Of a stretch of 64,000 bases of DNA, positions 32,623-40,391 are shown in pieces. Source of the stretch: Mycolicibacterium insubricum (lineage in GTDB: Bacteria > Actinomycetota > Actinomycetes > Mycobacteriales > Mycobacteriaceae); assembly GCF_010731615.1 (NCBI RefSeq), contig NZ_AP022618.1:3472001-3536000 (forward strand). Direction: 5' to 3'. The notes under the pieces are model-generated. The model searched no databases, had not been told where the DNA came from, and saw only the letters and a program-made list of their open reading frames with translations. The translations under genes were made by a program, and so were the position numbers. Every line of letters starts with the position of its first letter. Position 1 is the first letter of the stretch.

Positions 32623-34563
32623 ATGACCTCCGATGACAACTCGCCGGCACCGCTGCGCAACGCGTTCCCGCCGATCGCCGACTACGGGTTCCTCTCGGAT
32701 TGCGAGAACACCTGCCTGGTGTCGGCGGCGGGGGCGGTGGAGTGGTTGTGCATCCCGCGGCCGGACTCGCCGAGTGTGTTCGGCGCCATCCTGGACCGCG
32801 GCGCCGGGCACTTCCGGCTGGCGCCGTACGGGGTGTCGGTGCCCTCGGCGCGGCGCTATCTGCCCGGCAGCCTGATCCTGGAGACCACCTGGCAGACCCA
32901 CACCGGCTGGCTGATCGTGCGTGAGGCGCTGGTGATGGGGCCCTGGCACGACCTGGAGGCCCGGTCCCGCACCCACCGGCGCACCCCGATGGACTGGGAC
33001 GCCGAGCACATCCTGCTGCGCACCGTGCGCTGCGTGTCGGGCACCGTCGAGCTGACCATGACCTGTCAGCCGGCGTTCGACTACCACCGGGTCCGGGCGG
33101 CCTGGGAGTACTCCGGACCGGCCTACGGGGAGGCGACCGCCCGCGCAGTCACCGACGCCGACGCCCATCCGGCGCTGCGGCTGACCACCAGCCTGCGCCT
33201 GGGGCTGGAGGGCAACACCGCCCGGGCCCGCACCCGGCTGTCCGAGGGTGAGACCGCGTTCGTCGCGCTGAGCTGGTCCAAGCACCCGCAACCGCGCACT
33301 TTCGACGAGGCGGCCAAGAAGATGTGGACCACCAGCGAGTGTTGGCGGCAATGGATCAACATCGGGGATTTCCCGGATCACCCGTGGCGGTCCTATCTGC
33401 AGCGCAGTGCGCTGACGCTGAAGGGCCTGACCTATTCGCCGACCGGCGCGCTGCTGGCCGCCAGCACCACCTCACTACCGGAAACCCCGCAGGGCGAACG
33501 GAACTGGGACTACCGGTACGCCTGGGTCCGGGACTCGACCTTCGCGCTGTGGGGCCTCTACACCCTCGGGCTCGACCGGGAGGCCGACGACTTCTTCGCG
33601 TTCATGGCCGACGTGTCCGGCGCCAACAACGGCGAGCGGCACCCGCTGCAGGTCATGTACGGCGTCGGCGGCGAACGCAGCCTGCCGGAATCTGAGCTGC
33701 ACCACCTGTCCGGCTACGACGACGCACGTCCGGTCCGCATCGGCAACGGCGCCTTCGACCAGGTGCAGCACGACATCTGGGGCACCATGCTCGATTCGGT
33801 GTACCTGCACACCAAGTCCCGCGACCAGGTCCCGGACAACCTGTGGCCGGTGCTCAAAGAACAGGTCGAGGAGGCCGTGAAGCACTGGCGCCAGCCCGAC
33901 CGCGGGATCTGGGAGGTCCGCGGCGAGCCGCAGCACTTCACCTCCAGCAAGATCATGTGCTGGGTGGCGCTGGACCGCGGCGCCAAACTCGCCGGACGCC
34001 AGGGCGAGAAGAGCTACGCCCAGCAGTGGTCGGCCATCGCCGAGGAGATCAAGGACGACATCCTGACGCACGGGGTGGACTCCCGCGGGGTGCTCACCCA
34101 GCGCTACGGCGACGACGCGCTGGACGCCTCGCTGCTGCTGGCCGTGCTGACCCGCTTCCTGCCACCCGACGATCCGCGCATCCGGGCGACCGTGCTGGCC
34201 ATCGCCGACGAACTGACCGAGGAAGGCCTGGTGCTGCGCTATCGCACCGACGAGACCGACGACGGCCTGTCCGGCGAGGAGGGCACCTTCACCATCTGCT
34301 CGTTCTGGCTGGTGTCGGCGCTGGTGGAGATCGGCGAACTGCACCGGGCGCGGCATCTGTGCGAGCGGCTACTGAGCTTCGCCAGCCCGCTGCACCTGTA
34401 CGCCGAGGAGATCGAGCCCCGCACCGGCCGGCACCTGGGCAACTTCCCGCAGGCGTTCACCCACCTGGCGCTGATCAACGCCGTCGTGCACGTCATCCGC
34501 GCCGAGGAGAACTGCAGCGCCGACGCCGCCGGGATGTTCCAGCCCGCACACGGCCCGGTCTGA
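32623..34563 (+). CDS. GH15-family hydrolase, probable trehalase
   Basis: A 646-residue glycoside hydrolase of family 15 (glucoamylase/trehalase type). The N-terminal beta-sandwich opens with IADYGFLSDCENTCLVS and VEWLCIPRPDSPSVF, typical of mycobacterial trehalases. The (alpha/alpha)6 catalytic part contains NWDYRYAWVRDSTFALWGL and, later, DRGIWEVRGEPQHFTSSKIMCW, where a catalytic glutamate is expected. No signal peptide, so it should act on cytoplasmic trehalose. The start is ATG 32623; GATCAT six bases earlier fits a leaderless promoter. It corresponds to Rv2402. Substrate assigned by family only. Confidence 0.82.
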   Translation: MTSDDNSPAPLRNAFPPIADYGFLSDCENTCLVSAAGAVEWLCIPRPDSPSVFGAILDRGAGHFRLAPYGVSVPSARRYLPGSLILETTWQTHTGWLIVREALVMGPWHDLEARSRTHRRTPMDWDAEHILLRTVRCVSGTVELTMTCQPAFDYHRVRAAWEYSGPAYGEATARAVTDADAHPALRLTTSLRLGLEGNTARARTRLSEGETAFVALSWSKHPQPRTFDEAAKKMWTTSECWRQWINIGDFPDHPWRSYLQRSALTLKGLTYSPTGALLAASTTSLPETPQGERNWDYRYAWVRDSTFALWGLYTLGLDREADDFFAFMADVSGANNGERHPLQVMYGVGGERSLPESELHHLSGYDDARPVRIGNGAFDQVQHDIWGTMLDSVYLHTKSRDQVPDNLWPVLKEQVEEAVKHWRQPDRGIWEVRGEPQHFTSSKIMCWVALDRGAKLAGRQGEKSYAQQWSAIAEEIKDDILTHGVDSRGVLTQRYGDDALDASLLLAVLTRFLPPDDPRIRATVLAIADELTEEGLVLRYRTDETDDGLSGEEGTFTICSFWLVSALVEIGELHRARHLCERLLSFASPLHLYAEEIEPRTGRHLGNFPQAFTHLALINAVVHVIRAEENCSADAAGMFQPAHGPV

Positions 34564-34574
34564 CGCCGGGGTGT

Positions 34575-35840
34575 TCACCAGGCGAGGTCGAACTCGACCA
34601 CCGACTGGGTGGGCACCACCAGCGCGACCGGAGTGAACCGCTGCGAATTCTCTTCGCGCGCAACGCCGGTCAGCACCCGCCCGCCGTGCCCGTCGCTGCG
34701 CCCGGGCACCTTCATGGTCAGCGTCACCGACCTCCTCGCGCGGGCGTGCGCCCCCAGACTCAGGTAGAAGGCGGCGCCGGGCTCCAGCGGTCCGTCGATC
34801 ACCGTCCCGGTGGCATCGACCACCTGCGCGCCGTCGCCGGCCAGCGCGGCGGCCGAGCCGGCGCACAGTCGGAACGGCCCGATCACCGCATCGTCCTGCG
34901 TGACGAGGACCCCGGCCGCGCCGACGGCGGGCGCGGCGCTGTGGGCGCGGGCCCATCGTGCACCCTCGATCAGGTAGCGGTAGGCGTGCACGATGCGCGG
35001 TGAGTTGCGGTACACCGCGCAGCCGGCCAGCGAGAAGGCCGTCTCGCCGATGGTGGCCGGCCCGTCGACGGTCAACCGATAGTGCCGGTGCCCGCGGCGG
35101 GTATGCCCGTGGCCGTGCGACACCGTTGCACCAACGCCCAGTGGCTTGTGGTGCTCGCCGGAACCGGCGGTCAGCGCCGAGGCCGCGACCTCGTCCCAGC
35201 GCTGTCCGTCGACCGACTTGTGCAGCCGCACCGTGACCGGGCCGGATCCGGCGATGTCCACGGTGTAGCCGTCGAGTTCGATGTCGTCGGCGAATTCGAC
35301 GGTCACGCCGCGCTCGTCGTGCACGACGCGGTCGGGCCGGTTGCGCGGGCGGGTGTCCAGCGCCAGCCCGTTGGTGAAGTGCCAGATCGCCGCCTGGGTG
35401 GCGGCGATGGCCTCGTGCTCGCCGATGTGCCCGGCGCCCAGCGGGTATCCGGCGTCTCGCAGTCGTCGGCTCAGTTCCGCGGCGCGCAACGTCGGGAAGG
35501 AGTTCCGCAGGATCCAGTCGATCTCCACCTCGAACGAGCGGGCCCGCGCATTCGGCAGGGCGGCAAAGGACTCCACGTCGTAGCGCGACGGCCGCAGCGG
35601 CGCGACGCCGGTGAAGTCCAGCGAGTAGGCCTCCACCCCGGGGTTGAGCCGGATCAGGTCGGTGCGGGCGAATGTACCGTCGGTGAACACGATTCGGTCG
35701 ACGGTGTGCGAGTAGGTGCCGCCGTGATAGCGCGTCAGCCGGGACAGTTCGATCGCCGGGCGCGGCTGGATCCGGCGACGCACGACGACGGGACGCGCGG
35801 CGGGCAGCAGGCGCCCGGCGGCTATGGGTAGGGAGGTCAT
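34575..35840 (-). CDS. TQxA (thioester-fold) domain protein lacking the thioester cysteine
   Basis: A 421-residue protein of the TQxA/thioester-domain family. The N-terminal domain (about 35-170) has THTVDRIVFTDGT-like sequence, PGVEAYSLDFTG and the hallmark AATQAAIWHFTNGL. In classic thioester adhesins the first motif is Y-C-hydrophobic-D/E and its cysteine bonds to the TQxA glutamine. Here that residue is serine (codon TCG), so a Cys-Gln thioester cannot form. A beta-rich C-terminal half follows. I see no signal peptide, sortase motif or membrane segment, so it appears cytoplasmic unless exported unusually. It is preceded by a poly-cysteine leader peptide, suggesting cysteine-dependent expression. 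Divergent from the encapsulin operon. Function unknown. Confidence 0.75.
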   Translation of the reverse strand: MTSLPIAAGRLLPAARPVVVRRRIQPRPAIELSRLTRYHGGTYSHTVDRIVFTDGTFARTDLIRLNPGVEAYSLDFTGVAPLRPSRYDVESFAALPNARARSFEVEIDWILRNSFPTLRAAELSRRLRDAGYPLGAGHIGEHEAIAATQAAIWHFTNGLALDTRPRNRPDRVVHDERGVTVEFADDIELDGYTVDIAGSGPVTVRLHKSVDGQRWDEVAASALTAGSGEHHKPLGVGATVSHGHGHTRRGHRHYRLTVDGPATIGETAFSLAGCAVYRNSPRIVHAYRYLIEGARWARAHSAAPAVGAAGVLVTQDDAVIGPFRLCAGSAAALAGDGAQVVDATGTVIDGPLEPGAAFYLSLGAHARARRSVTLTMKVPGRSDGHGGRVLTGVAREENSQRFTPVALVVPTQSVVEFDLAW

Positions 35841-35880
35841 GGCTGGTTGTCGGCTTTCGCATACTGAGGCGGCGCGCTCG

Positions 35881-35910
35881 GGATCACACCGCCGGATTCA
35901 GGGCGGATCC
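35881..35910 (-). promoter_or_regulatory. Hairpin in the leader of the TQxA gene
   Basis: On the minus strand GGATCCGCC can pair with a following GGCGG and GATCC, giving a bulged stem of about nine pairs around CTGAATC. It starts about 20 nt after the stop of the poly-cysteine leader ORF and carries the same GGATCCGC octamer as the other two cysteine leaders. Inferred attenuator element. Confidence 0.5.
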
Positions 35911-35929
35911 ACGACGCAGGACGGAGGCG

Positions 35930-35998
35930 TCAGATACAGCGACAACAACGCACGGCGAAGCATCGCGACATGGCGATGCGCTGCGGTGCGTCAGACAT
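35930..35998 (-). CDS. Leaderless poly-cysteine leader peptide upstream of the TQxA gene
   Basis: ATG 35998 to TGA 35930 encodes 22 residues, MSDAPQRIAMSRCFAVRCCRCI; the final cluster CCRC uses only TGT codons. A -10 element TATGCT lies exactly seven bases before the ATG with no ribosome site, the same geometry as the subI leader. It shares the 13-nt run GTTGTTGTCGCTG with that leader. The frame stays open upstream (to 36169), but the promoter position supports the short form. The stop is 89 nt before the TQxA gene. Confidence 0.8.
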   Translation of the reverse strand: MSDAPQRIAMSRCFAVRCCRCI

Positions 35999-36005
35999 GG
36001 GCCCG

Positions 36006-36035
36006 AGCATACGGCACCGTCGGCAGCTGCGCCAA
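36006..36035 (-). promoter_or_regulatory. Promoter of the TQxA cysteine leader
   Basis: Minus-strand TTGGCG (36030-36035) and TATGCT (36006-36011) are separated by 18 nt, a good sigma-A-like arrangement. The -10 lies seven bases before the leader ATG, so the transcript should be leaderless. Confidence 0.6.
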
Positions 36036-36145
36036 GCAAGGCGACCTGTCAAAAAGCCGGCCTGCTCCCCGGCGGTTGCCAGGTTCAATTCAGCCTGCGC
36101 GCAATTCGTGCACCCGGGCACACCGGGGCGCATCATGGACCCGGC

Positions 36146-36176
36146 AAGCCACGTGCCAGGCGATGACACGTGGCTT
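36146..36176. repeat. Perfect 10-bp inverted repeat upstream of the encapsulin gene
   Basis: AAGCCACGTG (36146-36155) and its exact inverse CACGTGGCTT (36167-36176) flank an 11-bp spacer, giving a 21-bp centre-to-centre distance, two helical turns. Each arm contains the palindrome CACGTG. It ends 44 bp before the encapsulin ATG and just upstream of CATATT (36182-36187), a possible -10 element, so an operator is plausible; an RNA hairpin is the alternative if transcription starts further upstream. Confidence 0.6.
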
Positions 36177-36220
36177 CAGTCCATATTTCGATCACTCCCG
36201 TCGTGGAAAGAGGAACGTCG

Positions 36221-37144
36221 ATGACATCGGCCCAGAACGAATCCCAGGCACTCGGCGACCTCGCCGCACGGCAGCTTGCCAATGCCACCAAGACCGTCCC
36301 CCAGCTGTCCACGATCACTCCGCGGTGGCTGCTGCACCTGCTGAGCTGGGTGCCCGTCGAGGCCGGCATCTACCGGGTGAACCGGGTGGTCAACCCCGAG
36401 CGGGTCGCCATCCACACCGAGGAGGGCGCGGGCACCTCCGAGCCGCTGCCGCAGACGTTCGTCGATTACCAGACCAGCCCGCGCGAGTACACGCTGCGCG
36501 CCATCTCCACCCTGCTGGACGTGCACACCCGAGTCTCGGACCTGTACTCCAGCCCGCACGATCAGATCGCCCAACAGCTGCGGCTGACCATCGAGACGAT
36601 CAAGGAACGCCAGGAGTCCGAGCTGATCAACAACCCGGAGTACGGGCTGCTGGCGCAGGTCACCCCGGAGCAGACCATCAAGCCGCGCACCGGCGTCCCG
36701 ACGCCCGACGACCTGGATTCGCTGCTGACCAAGGTGTGGAAGACGCCCGGCTTCTTCCTCACCCACCCGCTCGGTGTCGCCGCGTTCGGCCGCGAGGCCA
36801 CCCGGCGCGGTGTGCCGCCGGTCGTGGTCAACCTGTTCGGGGCGCAGTTCATCACCTGGCGCGGCATCCCGATCATCCCCAGCGACAAGGTGCCGGTGCA
36901 GGACTCCAAGACCAAGTTCATCCTGATCCGTACCGGCGAGGAGCGCCAGGGCGTGGTCGGGCTGTTCCAGCCGGGCCTGGTCGGCGAGCAAGCCCCGGGG
37001 TTGTCGGTCCGCTTCACCGGGATCAACCGGTCGGCGATCGCCTCCTACCTGGTAACGCTGTACAACTCGCTCGCGGTGCTCACCGAGGATTCGCTCGCCG
37101 TGCTCGACGGCGTCTCGGTGGACAAGTTCCATGAGTACAAGTAA
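36221..37144 (+). CDS. Family 2A encapsulin shell protein (MMP-I/SrpI type)
   Basis: A 307-residue HK97-fold capsid protein, the length of mycobacterial major membrane protein I and cyanobacterial SrpI. It has the family 2 N-terminal arm (residues 1-50) and RWLLHLLSWVPVEAGIYRVNRV, and lacks the cyclic-nucleotide-binding insertion of family 2B. Family 2A shells self-assemble into icosahedral compartments that enclose a cysteine desulfurase and accumulate elemental sulfur. I start it at ATG 36221 with AGAGGA upstream. Its stop overlaps the start of the desulfurase gene by 14 nt, so shell and cargo are coupled. The name major membrane protein is historical; no membrane segment is needed. Confidence 0.93.
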   Translation: MTSAQNESQALGDLAARQLANATKTVPQLSTITPRWLLHLLSWVPVEAGIYRVNRVVNPERVAIHTEEGAGTSEPLPQTFVDYQTSPREYTLRAISTLLDVHTRVSDLYSSPHDQIAQQLRLTIETIKERQESELINNPEYGLLAQVTPEQTIKPRTGVPTPDDLDSLLTKVWKTPGFFLTHPLGVAAFGREATRRGVPPVVVNLFGAQFITWRGIPIIPSDKVPVQDSKTKFILIRTGEERQGVVGLFQPGLVGEQAPGLSVRFTGINRSAIASYLVTLYNSLAVLTEDSLAVLDGVSVDKFHEYK

Positions 37145-38768
37145 CGAGCCGGCCGGGGTCCCGACCGCCGAGGAGATCGCCGCGCTGGCCGGTCAGATGT
37201 ACTCGTCGGGTGTACGGCCCGGCCCGGACACGCCGCCGCAGCTGGTTCCGGTGGCACCGCGGGGCAGCGCACCGGCCGATCCGCTGCTGCCCGACCTGAC
37301 GGCCTTCGCGGTGCCCTCGGGCCTGGTCCCGACGGTGCCCGGGGTGCTGGCCGGGGCCCGGCCCACCGCACCGGTCGCCCCGCGGGGCTCGGCGCCTGCG
37401 TGGCCGGACTCGGCACCGAGCGTGCCGAGTGGGATCTGGTCACCGGCGCAGCCGCAGACTTCGGGCAACGAGGCCGACTATTACTTCCTGTCCGGGCCCT
37501 CGGCCCGGCCGGGGGTGCTGGCCCCGGCTCCCGACGTCCCGGATTCGCACGAGGTCTTCGATGTGCACGCGCTGCGGGCCGATTTCCCGATTCTGGGAGA
37601 GACGGTCAACGGCCGGCCGCTGATCTGGTTCGACAATGCGGCGACCACCCAGAAGCCGCAGGCGGTCATCGACCGACTGGCGCACTTCTACGCGCACGAG
37701 AACTCCAACATCCACCGGGCGGCGCACGAGCTGGCCGCCCGGGCCACCGACGCGTACGAGGATGCCCGGGAGACGGTGCGCCGGTTCATCAACGCACCGC
37801 GGGCCGAAGACATCGTGTTCGTCCGGGGCACCACCGAGGCGATCAACCTGGTCGCCTACGCATGGGGCGGCAAGAACCTCGGCCCCGGTGACGAGATCGT
37901 CCTCACCCACCTGGAGCACCACGCGAACATCGTTCCGTGGCAGTTCGTCGCCCGCCAGACCGGTGCGGTGATCAAGGTCGCCCCGGTCGACGACGCGGGG
38001 AACCTGCTGCTGGCGGATTTCGAGCGGCTGCTGGGTCCGCGGACGAAGCTGGTGGCGGCCACCCACGTGTCGAACGCCCTGGGCACCGTCACCCCGGTGC
38101 ACGAGATCGTCGAGCTCGGCCACCGCTACGGCGCCCGGGTGCTGATCGACGGGGCACAGTCGATCCCGCACATCCCGATCGACGTGGCATCGCTGGGCGC
38201 GGATTTCTTCGTGTTCTCCGGGCACAAGATCTTCGGGCCCACTGGCATCGGGGCGCTGTACGCCACCGAGGACGCGCTGGCCGAGACCCCGCCGTGGCAG
38301 GGCGGCGGGAACATGATCACCGACGTCACCTTCGAGCGGTCGCTGTTCGCACCGCCCCCGGGCCGGTTCGAGGCAGGCACCGGGAACATCGCCGACGCAG
38401 TCGGGCTGGCCGAGGCGCTGCGCTATGTGGAGAAGGTCGGCATCGAGCGGATCAACGCCTATGAGCATGCGCTGCTGGACTACGCCACGCCGCTGCTGGC
38501 CGACATCCCCGGGGTACGGCTGGTCGGCACCGCCGACGAGAAGGCCAGCGTGCTGTCGTTCGTGCTGGCCGGCCACGAGCCGTTGGAGGTCGGCAAGGCC
38601 CTGAACGCCGAGGGTATTGCGGTGCGCGCCGGGCATCACTGCGCCCAGCCGATTCTGCGCCGGCTCGGTTTGGAGGCAACGGTGCGCCCGTCGTTCGCCT
38701 TCTACAACACCTTCGACGAGATCGACGTGTTCATCGCCGCGGTGCGGCGGATCGCGGCCGACGGCTGA
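37131..38768 (+). CDS. Encapsulin cargo cysteine desulfurase (SufS-like, disordered N-terminus)
   Basis: A 545-residue PLP enzyme. Residues about 140-545 form a SufS-type desulfurase: WFDNAATTQKPQAVI, the aspartate in DGAQSIPHI, the PLP lysine in FSGHKIFGPTG and the catalytic cysteine in RAGHHCAQP. It would remove sulfur from cysteine as persulfide. Residues 1-139 are an extra proline-, alanine- and glycine-rich, low-complexity region. That region holds two copies of PVAPRGSAPA (40-49 and 81-90), each followed by VPSG (61-64, 98-101). In known family 2A systems this N-terminal extension directs loading into the shell. Inside the shell the product would be stored sulfur. Followed by cysK and cysE after a hairpin. 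Confidence 0.92.
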   Translation: MSTSNEPAGVPTAEEIAALAGQMYSSGVRPGPDTPPQLVPVAPRGSAPADPLLPDLTAFAVPSGLVPTVPGVLAGARPTAPVAPRGSAPAWPDSAPSVPSGIWSPAQPQTSGNEADYYFLSGPSARPGVLAPAPDVPDSHEVFDVHALRADFPILGETVNGRPLIWFDNAATTQKPQAVIDRLAHFYAHENSNIHRAAHELAARATDAYEDARETVRRFINAPRAEDIVFVRGTTEAINLVAYAWGGKNLGPGDEIVLTHLEHHANIVPWQFVARQTGAVIKVAPVDDAGNLLLADFERLLGPRTKLVAATHVSNALGTVTPVHEIVELGHRYGARVLIDGAQSIPHIPIDVASLGADFFVFSGHKIFGPTGIGALYATEDALAETPPWQGGGNMITDVTFERSLFAPPPGRFEAGTGNIADAVGLAEALRYVEKVGIERINAYEHALLDYATPLLADIPGVRLVGTADEKASVLSFVLAGHEPLEVGKALNAEGIAVRAGHHCAQPILRRLGLEATVRPSFAFYNTFDEIDVFIAAVRRIAADG

Positions 38769-38770
38769 CT

Positions 38771-38807
38771 CGGCGGCGGCTGCGGGGCACCCGCCCCGCG
38801 GCCGCCG
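38771..38807 (+). promoter_or_regulatory. Strong GC hairpin between desulfurase and cysK
   Basis: GCGGGGC (38782-38788) pairs with GCCCCGC (38793-38799) across an ACCC loop, and outer CGGCGG/CCGCCG arms extend it. No T-run follows. It could be an attenuating or RNA-processing stem that sets the ratio of encapsulin/desulfurase to cysK-cysE messages. Confidence 0.5.
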
Positions 38808-38864
38808 TCGGGGACTGTGGTGCAGTAGTCAGAGGGATTGCCTCGCGGAAGGGATGAAGGGCTG

Positions 38865-39800
38865 ATGAGCAAGATTTACGACAACGTCACCGAGTTGGTC
38901 GGACGCACCCCCCTGGTACGGCTGAACCGGCTCACCGAGGAACTCGGCGCCCAGGTCGTTGTCAAACTCGAGTTCTACAACCCCGCCAACAGCGTCAAGG
39001 ACCGCATCGGAGTGTCCATCATCGACGCCGCCGAACGCGTCGGCGCGCTGCGTCCGGGCGGCACCATCGTGGAGGCGACCAGCGGAAACACCGGTATCGC
39101 GCTGGCCATGGTCGGCGCCGCCCGCGGCTACCGGGTGATCCTGACCATGCCGGACACCATGTCCCTGGAACGACGGGCGATGCTGCGGGCGTTCGGCGCC
39201 GAGATCGTACTGACCCCGGGCTCCGAGGGGATGGCCGGCGCGGTCAACAAGGCCCGGGAGATCATCGCCGAGACCGACAACGCGGTGGCCGCCGACCAGT
39301 TCGCCAACCCCGCCAACCCGGAGATCCACCAGCGGACCACCGGCGAGGAGATCTGGAACGACACCGACGGCGCGGTCGACATTTTCGTCGCCGGCATCGG
39401 CACCGGGGGCACGCTCACCGGCGTCGGCCGCAATCTGAAGGCCCGCAAGCCCGAGGTGCAGGTGGTCGGAGTCGAGCCCAAGGATTCGCCGATCCTGACC
39501 GGCGGGCAGCCCGGCCCGCACAAGATCCAGGGTCTGGGCGCGAACTTCATCCCGGAGGCGCTCGACCGGTCGGTGTACGACGAGATCATCGACGTCGACG
39601 CCGACGACGCGATCCGGGTGTCCCGGGAGCTGGGCACCCGGGAGGGCATCCTGGGCGGCATCTCCGCCGGCGCCAACGTGTGGGCCGCGCTGCAGTTGGC
39701 GGGCCGGCCGGAGAACGCCGGCAAGCTCATCGTGGCCGTCATCCCCGACTTCGGCGAACGCTACATCTCGACCGTTCTGTTCGACCACGTCAGAGAGTAG
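38865..39800 (+). CDS. cysK: Cysteine synthase (O-acetylserine sulfhydrylase)
   Basis: A 311-residue PLP enzyme that makes cysteine from O-acetylserine and sulfide. The PLP lysine is in NSVKDRIG (near residue 44), the substrate loop [10 protein letters not shown], and the phosphate-binding glycine loop [12 protein letters not shown]. Length and sequence fit CysK1. ATG 38865 follows GAAGGG at good spacing; an upstream in-frame ATG is less likely. It lies 96 nt after the desulfurase and six bases before cysE. In M. tuberculosis cysK1-cysE sit elsewhere (Rv2334-Rv2335); here they are linked to the encapsulin genes. Confidence 0.95.
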   Translation: MSKIYDNVTELVGRTPLVRLNRLTEELGAQVVVKLEFYNPANSVKDRIGVSIIDAAERVGALRPGGTIVEATSGNTGIALAMVGAARGYRVILTMPDTMSLERRAMLRAFGAEIVLTPGSEGMAGAVNKAREIIAETDNAVAADQFANPANPEIHQRTTGEEIWNDTDGAVDIFVAGIGTGGTLTGVGRNLKARKPEVQVVGVEPKDSPILTGGQPGPHKIQGLGANFIPEALDRSVYDEIIDVDADDAIRVSRELGTREGILGGISAGANVWAALQLAGRPENAGKLIVAVIPDFGERYISTVLFDHVRE

Positions 39801-39806
39801 ATAAAC

Positions 39807-40391
39807 ATGGCCCTGCTGTCGGTGCTGCGCGAAGATCTGCGCAATGCACGCGGCCACGATCCGGCCGCCCGCGGCGACCTGGAGAACGCACTGGTCTATT
39901 CCGGGCTGCATGCCATCTGGTCCTACCGGTTGGCGCACCGACTCTGGACCCGGCCCGGCCTGCAGGGCCTGGCCCGGCTGCTCTCCCAGTTCACCCGGTT
40001 CGCCACCGGTATCGAGATCCATCCGGGAGCGACGATCGGCCGGCGGTTCTTCATCGACCACGGCATGGGCGTGGTGATCGGCGAGACCGCCGAGATCGGT
40101 GACGACGTGATGCTCTATCACGGTGTCACCCTGGGCGGGCGCAGCCTTCAGAAGGGTAAGCGTCACCCCACCCTCGGCGACCGGGTCACCGTGGGGGCCG
40201 GCGCAAAGGTGTTGGGGCCCATCATGATCGGCGACGACAGCGCCATCGGCGCCAACGCCGTGGTCACCCACGACGTGCCGGCCGAGGCGATTGCCACCGG
40301 CATTCCCGCGGTGGTGCGCCCGCGCACGGAAAAGCAGCGCGAGCCGCTGGTCGACCCGACCAGCTACATCGACCCGGCGATGTATATCTAG
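39807..40391 (+). CDS. cysE: Serine O-acetyltransferase CysE
   Basis: A 194-residue hexapeptide-repeat transferase making O-acetylserine from serine and acetyl-CoA. After the helical N-terminus come left-handed beta-helix turns ([40 protein letters not shown]) and the catalytic histidine region RHPTLGDRV. The protein ends in isoleucine (DPAMYI), the residue by which CysE tails dock in the CysK active site to form the cysteine synthase complex. It is the short bacterial form (EpsC-like). The stop overlaps the convergent heme oxygenase gene by 4 nt. Confidence 0.93.
   Translation: MALLSVLREDLRNARGHDPAARGDLENALVYSGLHAIWSYRLAHRLWTRPGLQGLARLLSQFTRFATGIEIHPGATIGRRFFIDHGMGVVIGETAEIGDDVMLYHGVTLGGRSLQKGKRHPTLGDRVTVGAGAKVLGPIMIGDDSAIGANAVVTHDVPAEAIATGIPAVVRPRTEKQREPLVDPTSYIDPAMYI

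Noticed and set aside
35930..36169. 79-residue version of the poly-cysteine leader ORF
   Set aside because: A promoter with TATGCT seven bases before the internal ATG 35998 fits the short leaderless form; the longer reading would begin upstream of that promoter.
36221..37144. Membrane protein (from the historical name of the homologue)
   Set aside because: The sequence shows a capsid-type fold and no convincing transmembrane helix.
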